DNA of 64,000 nt from Patagioenas fasciata (Eukaryota > Chordata > Aves > Columbiformes > Columbidae). The notes below the pieces were generated by a model. The model ran no database searches and was not told the origin of the DNA. It saw nothing but the letters and a program-made list of their open reading frames with translations. Within the stretch, counting starts at the first letter, position 1, and every line of letters begins with the position of its first letter. The stretch is taken from positions 3,725,001 through 3,789,000 of the forward strand of contig NW_027288510.1 in NCBI RefSeq assembly GCF_037038585.1, written 5' to 3'. Shown in pieces: positions 22,001-34,000 of the stretch. The position numbers and the translations under genes were made by a program.

Positions 22001-25000
22001 ACACTCTGCATTGTGCAGTTTAAATGGGCTGGAGAAACACCCCTTATATAAGGAGCCAAGGGTTCATTGTTAAACTAATTAATACTTTCAGGGTTTAATC
22101 AAAATACAACAAATATTTGGTTTTAATCCGGCTACAGCGATACTAACCCTAATTGGATAATTTGGACTATAATTGTTAATTTCCATTACAGCGCAGTTCA
22201 GATTTGTGTGCACCTGCTTTTAAGTCTCTGCCCCTTTCCCTGGCATTGTACTGGTGTGGCTGCTGTTGGTGGATTTGCTGGGAGGGTGATGCTGATAGTG
22301 GGAGTCTCTTCTTCCTTGGTCTTGGGCCTTAGGGGTTATTTTTGCATGCATTCAAGCACTTCTGTCACTTCTTGTTGGTCCACAGGTTTAATTGCACAAC
22401 GATCTGGTTTTATTAATGCTTGCGCTCTGGGGTAATTCTTCAGGGTAAAACCACACAGCTGTACAGAGCTAAGCTAAAGCTTTCGACGAGTCAGACATCA
22501 GTTGCTTTACTGTTGACAGGTTTTCTATTACAGTCAGGACTAGTGGGGCCGTCGTCATCTGCCCACTGGACAAGGAGTTGCTTGAGCCAAAACTGAGCTA
22601 AAAAGGGCTCAGGCCAAGGCTGTACAGCCTGTCGTGCTGTACAGCAAGGCCATGGCTCACAGCCATGGCAGCACTGTATTTTTGGTGCTGTTGGGCAAAT
22701 TCCGTGTGACTTTTTAGCAGTTGTGGACTCAGGCTCTCCACGAAGCCCTGTCCCAGCTCCCTGTCCCCTGCCATCACATCAGCTTATTTCTGTTCTGGTT
22801 ACTGCCGCAGGTGAGTGATGTTCACGAGTGAGTGACCTGCAGCACACAGGTGGCTGAGGGTGCTCAGTGCTTGTCAGGACAGTTTCTTTTCCCAGGCACT
22901 TTTCCATGTGGTGAGGCCAGCACCTAGCTGGGAACCCAGCACACCGCAGCTGGGTGGTTCTTACCGCTTCTCACGTCTCTCAACACAGCTTTGACTGAAG
23001 CTCAGGACGTTCACCTGCACCTGACACCCCTCAAGCGCCGCTTGGAAGACGTAGAGAGGGTTGAGTTCAGCGAGGTGAAGCCTTTCCTGCTCCCCCTGCT
23101 CCACGTGGTGTGTTTGATCTGGGTCACCTCCAAGCACTACAACATGCCCGTGCGGATAGTGGTGCTGCTCCAGGAGATCTGCAACCTTCTCATTGAGCAG
23201 GTCTGTGGCTGTGATGCCTGTGTTTGCAGTCCCCTGTGTCCCCTCTCCCCTTCTTCCTATTGTCCTTCCCTGGAAAAGTGATTCTTTAGGCAACATTTAA
23301 CTTAATAAACAGGTTCAAATGTGTTCAACACAAGAAGTCCTTGTTTTCCATGATGGCAGAAGTGACCTCTCAGGTGTGATTTTGCTCTTCCAGGCCCTGG
23401 TGTACCTGTCTCCAGAAGACCTTCTGAAAGGGGACATGGAGGAGAGCCTGGGCAAGGTGCGAATGGTGCTCGGTATCCTGAACATGTTCAAAGAGGCATT
23501 TGAGGAGAGAAGGGAAAAACTGCACATGTATTATGAACCAGGCCAAGAAGTGAGGGAGTGGGACTTCAGCTCCACGATGGTGTTTGCGAGGCTGGACACC
23601 TTCCTGAAGAGACTGGAGATGGTGGAGGTGAGACTCTGGTCTTGAAAAACATTGCAAACCGTCAGGAGAACTCTGTAGCCAGGAGATCACTTGCTGGCAT
23701 CTTTCCTTTCTATAGCTTCACCTGATACCAGGGAATGGGGCCACTCTTTTGCTGTTAGGTCTCCTGTTACAGCGAGTCTAAGACTGTGTTTTACTATGTC
23801 CTGCTCAGTGCATATGTAAGCTGGTCAGGTTGATAGGTGTGTTTTTTGCTCTCAGGAGTCCCGTTGGACTCCTTGCTCCTGTTGGGGCAAGAAAAGGAGG
23901 ATTACTGGAGGTGTGGTTTGCACAGCTGTAAATAAAGCAATGTAATCTCCCAGGTCTCCTGGTGCCATCAGAGACAGATTTAGGTTATGGTTGGACTCAA
24001 TGATCTTAAGGGTCTCTTCCAACTGAAATGGTTCTGTGATTCTATGACACCCTAGAGCTGGGTCCTGCCTGTCTTGGAGAGGCCAGATGGCAGGATCCCC
24101 TTGGCTGTGCCACGTGGGCCTGGGGAGGAGCAGGGACACGTTCCTCACCAGGTTGTCCCTTCGCATCCTCATAGTCCATCAAACTGGGGTGCTGTGGCTC
24201 AGGGGTGTCCCTGTTTGCCAGATCTGTCACCTGAGGCAGGGACATTGGGGTGTCATCCCTGAGCTCCCAGTGTGGCCAAGGGCTCCTTGAGCCACAGGAG
24301 ATGTTCTGCAGAGAGCAGGTCCGAGTGTGAATGTGGGAGCTCCCTATGCTCTCCTTACCACATGGCTGTGTCTGGAGACCACAGACATACAGACACCATA
24401 TGTACCTGTTATACAGACACTGTATATACCTCTTATACAGATACTGTATGTACCTCTTGTACAGACCTTGCATGTACCTGTTATCTCTCACGTGGCTAAC
24501 CACACACATTCATCTGCTCTCCACACACATCCCAAATGAATTTCTTTGTTGATTGTTGCTGCGTTCTCAGTGTGTAGGGTTGGATGGCCAGTGTACAGGT
24601 TGCTGGTGTTTGCAGTTTTACTGCTTTAAATGTGCCATATACTTTTATGTGTTCCTTAATTAACTATGTTGAAAACTGTCATGACTGGTGCCTATTTTAA
24701 AAGTATTCATAATGATGGTTTCCAGTAGGGTTTGATGTGAAATAAACCAAATTATGCTGGTCAGTGTAGAGAGGAATATAAATAGACACAGGAATAACTG
24801 CAGGTTATCATGAGGACAGTGTTGGTGACAGGTTTACTGGGACCCTGTAAAGGCTCTGGGGCACTGACTGCTGGGATTCCATGGATGCCATGGGCACACT
24901 GTGGATATGGGCTGCAGACAAAAGCCAGTGGGGAGGTTTTGAGCTGGGGCACTGTGCGTTTTGACCAGTGTCTGTTTCCTCCTTCCGTGGCTGTCCCACA

Positions 25001-28000
25001 CTCCAGGGACAGTAGAAGCTGCAGTATCTGGAGTCAGAGGGAGAGCCTGCGGAGTGAGCTGTAAAACAATAATTAAAAGCATAGTGCACACCAGCCTGTT
25101 AATGAGGAAAACTGCTGCATCTCTCTCCGTCTCAATTTCCCCTCATCACTTCATTTCAAGCAACCTTGCAAGACAAAGCAAGGGACAACTGGTATTTCCA
25201 CATTATTTTTTTGCCTTACTAGGTATTTGTTCAAGCGGATGTGCTGGTGTGTCGAAGTGAATATGAATGCATATGTGCATTTGTTTTCGAATTTTCATAA
25301 AAGCTGCAGTTACACTGGTGCATGGGTAGCCCATGAGCACGTGAAGAGGGAAGGATCCCTTTCCTTCGGTTCGTTGCACTGTTTCATATTACGTGTCTGT
25401 GGTAAAACCTGCTGCCCTGCTCGGGTGGCCCCAGGACAAGTGCAAGCAGAGAGTGGCCACCAGTACATTCCTGTGCACATTTCTCCTGGTCCTCTGAGAC
25501 AATGGATGTTCAACCAGCCCTTACTTGGCCCTACCTAGGGAGACAGATGAGGTGGGATGGCAGCAGAGCTGCCCAGTGCTGCCACCACCACTGGGGGAGC
25601 GGGACATTTTCCCAAGAGGTGACACTGCCAGGCTGCAGAGGATGGGAAGGGAAGGGAAGGACCCGTGTGCCACCTCAGCAGAGAGGGCCAGCGGGGCAGG
25701 TGCTGCAACACCCACTTGGACACGTGGAGGTTTGACTGCGCAGGAGCTTTGGACAGTTTGGGTACCTGTAAATATTAGAAATCTGTCCTTGGTTAATACC
25801 TATAAAATTGGGATTCTTAGCTATGCTGGATGACATATAAGAGTCTCATATCCTGCTTTGGATCTGTCCTTTAAATACACTTAAAAGCGATTTTACAGTT
25901 GTCATGGTATTTCTAGTGGCTGCAGCAGGTCTCACTGGGCAGGGACGTGTTATGAGCAGCCACTGATGCTCAGGACAGGCAGATCAGGCTCCCCCCTTCC
26001 CATCCCTGCCACCCAGCCTGAGCACCAGCGCTGTGCTTGGGAAGGTCCCTCAGCAAGTGCAACTCTGTCGTGACAACTGTTGTCATCTTCTTTTGTCAAC
26101 ATCATGACCTGTGTCTCCCTCCGTTGACTTTGAAGGATCTCCTGGCAACTTCCTTGGACTTGATGAAGCTGGAGAAAATTGAATTCAGTGGGATTAAAGG
26201 GAAGACCCTGGGCCAGCAGGTCCTGGACATGTATGAGGAATTCCAGGAGGCATACAAGGTGTTTTCAGAGCGAACCTATGAGTGTCTTGACCTGACCAAC
26301 ACGGTAGGTGGGACCAGTTTGCGGGAACATCAGGAACATGTGCATGTTTCCAAAGCAGCAGTTTCCTGCTATCTTCTTCCCAGCTCTTTCCTCCTTTCAT
26401 TATGATCTGATCTGGTACTGGAGGGAACAGGGAGCCGCTGGCCTTTCCTGCAGAGATTTGGGACTTCTTGCACGTCTATATCTAACATATCTTGCTAGAT
26501 CAGCACCTTAGATCAGTGCAGCTGGGAAACTGGGATTTCCATGAGTTATGCACAAGCTTTTGCTGTACATGGTGCTTGCTGAGGTATAAGAGCTATACCA
26601 ACACCCACATCTCTTTGCTTTCCTGCTCTTGGTATTTACCATGTTTCCCCAAAAATAAGACCTACCCCAAAAACAAGCTATAGCATGATTTTTCAGGATG
26701 CTTGAAATATGAACCCTGTTCAAAAAATTAGCCCTAGTTACAGTTCATAAAAAAGTCAATTTAAATAGGGTCCAGGCAGCTATACATGTAAAAAAGTAAG
26801 CATCTTTTGCAGCAAAAATTAATATAAGACTCTGTCTTAGTTTTGGAAAAACAAGGTAGTTTGCCTGATGAGGGCCAACTCAGATCATCTCTGGGATGTG
26901 TTCGCTCCTGCCTAGATGAACACATGGCATCTGGGGCTCTCAGAATTCAAGGATGCTCTATTTTATTATCAGTAGTGCTTTAATTAAAGGGATATTCCCA
27001 GCCCTCTGGGACCTGCCTGGTGTGGGGATGGGTGGCTCGTGCTTTGCTTCCTGCAGCTCCCAGTACATCTCTGCAGGGGGTGGCACGTCCCCAGTGTTTC
27101 TTGCTGGAAAGCTGCTTGCTCCATAGCACCCCTCCTTCAGCAGGGCAGGCACAGAGGAGAGGTGACAGTGGCTCTGCAGGAGGTGGCTTGGGTTTGGTGA
27201 CCCCATGGCCATTTGTGTGACTCTGAGTCATGTTTGTTCTTTCAGTGCTCTAGTTTTGCACCCTCTGCCACTGCTGGAGCCGTTTTTTTTAGCTAAAACA
27301 TGGCATCTGGATCTGCTGGAGCTCAGCAGTAGCAATAGTAAAAGCTATTTCCTTGCACTTTGTCCTTTGGAAAAGAGACACATGACCTCATTTTTAGTGG
27401 TTTTGTCCAAGCTAGAACAGAAGGACTGTCACGGACTGTCAAGTTCAGTCTTTGATTTGGACTCTTTTACGTGTAGGAAAACAAATATAGATGTTACTCT
27501 TGAAGTTCAAAGGATTTATTACAATTGAAGCAAGAAAAGCAGTGCAAGAAGATGATGGAAATTACAGAAACCCAGTACTGTTGAGTTTGAAAAGGACCTC
27601 TGGAGATCACCCAGTCCACCTTCCCTGCTCAAAGCAGGCTCAGCTAGAGCAGGACTGTGACTGGTCAGGTGAAATATCTCCAAGATTACCTATGTCCAAG
27701 TGTGGAGACTCCACAGCCTCTCTGGGCAACCTGTGCGAGTGTTTTGAAACTGCCTCACTCACAACCAGCTCACCATGGAACCACAGGCTTGTTTTGACTT
27801 GAAAGTAGGTTGGATTTGGGACTCAGCAGGTGCATCCGTGGGTTTTCTGGATGATGGTGTGGTCTTCAGGCCAAGTGGTGGGGGAGAGGGTGTGGAAATA
27901 GTCCATCTTGCCTGTAGGCTGAAGATAGTGCCATGTGGGCTGTGGAAAGCCCTCAGGACCAAAGGGTCCCTCCCAGAGAAAGGGCCAACATCTCAGCCAT

Positions 28001-31000
28001 GGGACAGCACAGAAATGTTCTCAAGCTTCGTGAGGACTTTGCCACGTTGCGATGGCTGAAGATTGGCCAGAGGAGTGGCTTAGTTCACGGTGAATAAGAG
28101 AGGGCATCTCTGGATCGAGGAGTTACAGGTACCTTCCTAGTGCCATCTTGCAGCCTCACAGCTTGTGTTTTGCCTTTGTGCAGGACTTTGAGCAGGATGC
28201 CTTTGGTTTCCAGCAGAAAGTAGAAGACATGGACCGTCGGCTGGGCACCATTTTCATCCAGGCTTTTGATGACGCCTCCAACTTGGACCACGCCTTCAAG
28301 GTTTGTTTATCGCTCCCTTGCTCTTCCCTAAAAGGGAAATCAGGGCACCCGGCTCGGTGAGAATCACGCTGAGGAGACCAGGCAGTGCTGGAGCCACAGG
28401 CACATGGGGCTGGTGTTTGCTGGTGGGACAGTGGGACTTGTAGCTTTTGGGCTGCTCTTGGTTTGGGATGCTCAGGCTGGTGGGTCCCTCACAAAGCTTT
28501 TGGATGCCAGGAGATATATTTGTGTCTCTCTCTGCAAGTTGGGGGAAATCATGCTTTTTCTAGGATTTCCTGGTGAGAATTGATATTGTTAGTATCAATT
28601 TGTTAATATTATTAATACATGGATCTGTTTCAGTTTTGGAAACAGGTTTTCTAGAAACAAAGCTGGTTTATTTATCAATTAATCTATCTTGCAGAAATAA
28701 TAAATGGTATTTTTTTAAAAAAATCAATATAAGCATTTGTAGAAAAGACTTTAGCAAGTGACAGTGTTTATCTTTGTAAGTTTTTTGAAAAAAATAGAAA
28801 ATCTTGAAGCATTTGAAGAACAACAGTTGGAATGTGGTCCAACCCCAGAGAAAGTCTGAGAGGCCCCGTAACAAAGGGAGCAAATTTCCTTTTTCCAAAG
28901 TGCCCGTCGGTGCGGACAGTATTGAAGCATCTGGGCTGGGGAGGAAGGTCCCAGCTGATCTCTCTGCAGGAGTCGGGGTTGTAAATTTTTCCCCTCTTCT
29001 TTTCCTGCGTGTTCACCCCAACAGCTGCTGGACATGTTCGGGAGCCTTTTGGAGCGACCGGTAGTCGCTGCAGATGCTGCTGGCAAATACTCCGTCCTCA
29101 TCAGCATGTTCAGCAGGGCCCTGGGCCACGCCAGGCTGATCTACTCCCGGCACATCCAGGCAGAGCTGAAGCTCGGTAGGTAGAACGTGCTGAGTAAAAT
29201 GGGTTTTACAGGGAGTTTGATTGAGATTAATTTGGGGGGGAAATGATTTATTTTTCTAAGGAACCCAAAACTTTACAAATTGCAGATGTTTTCAGCCTCT
29301 GTAGCTCCTAGTGGCAATGGAAATGCCTGGGAAAGCTCTGTTCTTAGTATTAAAGCAAATAATTGGTTAGGAGTAAAAATACCCTTTTTCAAATGTGTAT
29401 GCATGATATGTGACTGGGAATGGAGACACATGCTGAGCTTTTCTCCCAGCGAGGCTGTGACAGGAGGTTTCTCTCCACATTTGTGTGCTGCCTCCAACAC
29501 CCCATGGGACCTGCAAACCCACTCATGTGCTCCTCAGAATGAATTTATTTTGTTTCCCTTACAATGCTTAAAATGCGAAGTATGCGAGTGGGACTTTGTA
29601 ACCAAGGGTTTAATCAGCCTTTTCCAAGTTTATTATTCCCCGTGACTGTTGGCACAGGGGGGAATGGGTGGATTTCTATCAGATTATGAGGATTCAAGTG
29701 TGTCATTTTGAACAATAACCTATTTACTTGCCTCAGAAAGATCATACTGGAACGAGACAAGTCCTGGACTGGAGAGAATCATGGAGAGAATCATTTGCTG
29801 TGAATTTGTGGTTATTGTTCTGTGGCTGTTAGATAAGGCGGACAGAAGTAACTCCTGGTCAGAAATCCCTATGTCAGTGTTTGTGAGGGGCGGGGAATGT
29901 GTCCCAGGCAAGGGACACCTCACATCAGCTCAGGTTTGGACATAGTCTGGGCTTCTCGTTCGATCTCAGCTCCTTATTCAAGATCCAGAGGCACTCGCCT
30001 TGGTCACAGACCTACATCAGTGTGGCAGATGTTGGATTTAAGGAAGGAAGCTGGGAAATCAGAGCAGTTTTCTGCAAATGAGGTTCTGTTGTTGCATCTT
30101 TGGGGTTACAAGTGCAGCGTTCAGTCAAATGCTGTTCCAATGTGCCCTCCCCAGGATTCCCCCCCTGTGCACAAGAACATGCCGCCGGTGGCTGGAGCGC
30201 TGCGCTGGGCGCAGGAGCTGCGAGCGCGAATCCAGGTGCCGTTTGATCACTTCAGGCACATCCCACATCTGTGCGTGTCTGTTCCAGCTAAGTTGCTTTA
30301 TGACCACCTTGCTATCTTCTCTGTAATCAATCTGATTTTCTTTCTGTGGTGAACATTATCCCATGGTTATAGCTGAAATAATTCTTAGTCAAAGAGGTGT
30401 GAAGTGGTTGCACTGGTGCTTTTCAGCTTCCTTGTGATCATTATTTTTTTTAAGAAACTCATTAACTGGATTTGTTTTGAAGCGATTAAGAGGCACAGTG
30501 GGCTATTCAGCTTTCAGACATAGTTCCCGGGTTGCAATTGAAAGAGGTATCAGAACCTTTCCTGCTGCAATCCCACTCAGCATGTTCTCCAGGACCTCCT
30601 CAGCTGCAAGTCCTGGTTCTGGCATCATCCAAACTGTGAATAGCAGAGAAGTGCTGGGCTGGACTCAGCTGAGATGGGTCGATGGAGCTGGGTTTGCATG
30701 TTGGGGAGCAGACGAGCATTTTGTTGGGCAGAAGAAAACTTTCTCAGCGTTAAACAAAGGAGCCATCTCCCAAGATCAAGGAAAGAAACCAATGCTGGTA
30801 TATTTATCACCCAAATGCTTGTTATAACGGATGGTGTCAGGGAAGTATGGCCTCATACTCACAGCTGGCACCACATGAGACAACATTTAAGAGCTCTGTA
30901 AGCAAGGCAGTGTTGGACTTATGACAACTGAGGATGTTCTAGGGACTGCACCTGGTAGCTCACAGGAATGGCTTCACGTGTGCTGGTCAGGATTCTGTGT

Positions 31001-34000
31001 AAATGGATCCACTTTTTTAATGTACTTGACCAAAATAACTTGACCGTCACTGTACCATGTTTGTAACCTTCTCTCACTGTATCTTGCCATTAAGTGTCTT
31101 TAAGTGCACAGTTATTCTGCAGCAGCAAAGACATTGGTGCAATGAAACAAACTCTTGGGCTGTTCCCAGCACAGAGCCCAAGTTATCATGTCTGATTTGA
31201 ACCTAAATGGCAAATTTTTGTCCACCATGAAGGACCCAGATCTGCATTTCACACTGATTTTCTGTCCTCTGTTTAGAGTAGTTAATAACATGCTCTGCAA
31301 CGGTGGTGACATGATGCTGTTGAAAGGGAAAAAGGATTAAAAAGGAGAAACAAAAGTGGTTTTGCTGGGATTTACTTGGATTTGCTCAGAGGACTTGTTT
31401 ACTTCCAGCAGGTTTCTCAGCACTTGCCCAGCGGTGACTGCTCAGGCGCTCCTTTTTTCCAGCTTTTGGTTAAGTTAATTCAAGTTTTGTCAATATGTCC
31501 TCCAAAATCAACAACCATCTTGAGGAAAACTTGGATATTGTAGATGAAACAGTGGGGAAAAGACAGCATGATAAGAATTCCTCTGGCCTGCTGTTCCCTG
31601 GGCTGTACAGCCCTGGCAGCGTGGCCAGGGCTCTGCCTCCCGCACTCTGGGACACCTTTGCTCTTCGGTTTGAGGGGCATGAATTGGGCACCGCCAAGAG
31701 CTTCGTCTGCCGGGAGCCACACTCTGCTTCTTTCTGTGCCTCTTTGACCTCAGAAAGTGGTGGCTGGTGAGCAGAGGTTGCCCTGCTCTGTGCAAACACC
31801 GGAGCATTGAGTATGTTACGGAGACCAGTGTTCCTCCAGCAGCTCTGGGCCCTTGTTCTTCCCCCAGGACGTGGTTCTCATTTGCCAGTTGCCATGCAAA
31901 CACCCGCAAAAGGGCGCACTGGGGCTTGGAGAGCTTTTGTGCAGTGAAATGGTTTTGGGCGATATGGTGGGGTTGGAATGTAAGATCCCCAGCCAGGCTC
32001 TGCCTGCAAGGTGGTGGGTGGTTTTGGGAAGGGGTAAATAGAGACTGCAGCCTCACAGGGCTAAATGTAACGCTGAGCTTGTCTGTTGTGCCACCAGCTG
32101 CTTGGACTCTGCTGAAGGAAGAAGGGTGATAGAGAAGTATGAAGAAATGATCCAGCTGCTCGACAGGTAAGTGGTGGCTCAGGCATGACTGTAACTATAT
32201 GAAAAAAAGCCAAACCTTATAGAATCATAGAATTGTTTTGGTTGGAAGAGACCCTCATGTCCATCCATTAACACAACCCTGGCACTGCCCCGTGTCCCTG
32301 AGAACCTCGTCTCCACGTCTGTCCACCCCTCCAGGGATGATGACTCCACCACTGCCCTCGCAGCCTGTTCCAATGCCCGACAGCCCTTTGGGGAAGAAAT
32401 GTTTCCTAATATCCAGTCTGAACCTCCCCTGGTGCAACTTGAGGCCATTTCCTTCTCCTTCTCTAAACCACCTTTCAGCACATTTGCAAGCCCAGGGCCT
32501 GAGAATGTCTCTTTCTAAGCCAGAAGGAATTTTGTGATGAGAGAGGAGGAGGAATCCTTTGCTACACACCACAGTCTTTCTGTGATATCTTGAAATGAGA
32601 AGTTTGCATGGGAGGGACAGGGGCTGTGCAGCCCAGCAGAAATGTTGGAACGAGATTCTTTTGGATGTAGGAGATGCTGTGGTAGAAAACCTGAGCTGAC
32701 CAGAAGTCTCAATCCACTTGTGCCCATTCACAGTGTACTTACCGTGGCTGTAATGTGTGTATTCCACAAGTGGGAGTGGGATTCGTTGCACCTCCCTTAA
32801 TATCTTAATGTTTGATGCTAAAACTGAACTGATTGCTCTGAGCTTTTGAATGTTTGTCCCCAAATTTGAATCCTCTGCTAAGAATGGTACTTGGGGGATC
32901 TTTGTTTTCCTGACTTGATGCTGTCACTGGTTTTCAGGTGTTTGTCTTTGAAGCCAAGATCTTTATGGAGGTGGTGTGGGTGGGTTTTAAATATTCCTTG
33001 ATGTTCTTCAGCCCTCAGAAGTGGACTTGGCTTTTATTTGGTTATGTGTCTTGGTGTGCGGGCTTGGCAGCTACGTGGTGGATGTTTTAATTTGTTTGTT
33101 TGTTTTTCGGCAGGTATCAGGAGAAGCTCTATGCAGACTGGTCCCAGACAGTCTCTGAAAAATCACAGTACAACCTTACTCAACCGCTTATCCGGCGAGA
33201 TCCAGAAACCAAACTGATCACAGTTAATTTTGATCCCCAGGTAAGAACTAGCTTTCCTGTCTGCTGGAGGGCACGTCTCCAAGCTGTGCCCCACCGTGCA
33301 TGGCAAGTCTGGTGGGATCGCTACTAGATCTGTTCTGCTGAGGTCCCTGGAGCATCTGTTATGGGTGACATGAATTAACCATCCCCTTTGTGGGCTCTGT
33401 CTCCTGGTAAAATATCAGGATTACAGTTTAAGCAGCGCAGATTGTAATTAAAGCCAGAAAGTCTGTGAGTAGCCAGATGTTAACTGGTGTCAACATCTCC
33501 AGAGCAGGTTGGTTTGACGCTGGTGTGGGGAGCGTAGGAGCATCATCCTACAGACGTGGGTTCGTGTTATGTTTACCTGAAATCTGAGCTTCCTGAAAGG
33601 GTATAAAAATCCCAGGAAAGGTTTGTCTTGTTACTTCAGTGTTGTGGCTGTTGGATTTCCTTAATTGTGGTGCAGGAGGCTTCCAGTAGGTCTCTGTTCC
33701 CTAGGGCTGCCCTCTCCAGCACAGGGAGGCCTGACCATCCCCCTGCCCAAAGCAGAGGCAGGGTCCAAGCCAGCAGAGTGCAGAGGTGGATTCAAAGGTT
33801 CTGGGGCCTGATGAGAGCTGGGGCCTCTCAAATGTGAAATGCCATTTGCTGCGGAGGTGCTGAATCTCAGGGGCCTGGGAAAACATCAAACACTTCCCCC
33901 TTTCCCTGGGACTTGCTGCTGTTAGAGAAAAGTGTTGAGGTTCCAGAGCTCATTCCAGCTTGGCTCTCAGACAAAGGATTTGTCCAGCTCCTTGGAATCT

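Larger units (their letters stand above)
23628..26135 (+). other. DNAH9: DNAH9 intron 6
   Basis: It contains a CR1 tail and a 24-bp tandem repeat, listed separately, and a GGGAA-rich run near 25646-25660. Nothing else is recognised. Confidence 0.8.
26304..28183 (+). other. DNAH9: DNAH9 intron 7
   Basis: It contains a small mariner-type element and an antisense CR1 piece. The rest shows nothing I can name. Confidence 0.8.

Noticed and set aside
24389..24484. Possible CRISPR-like array
   Set aside because: The units are contiguous 24-bp repeats without unique spacers, inside a vertebrate intron. It is an ordinary minisatellite.
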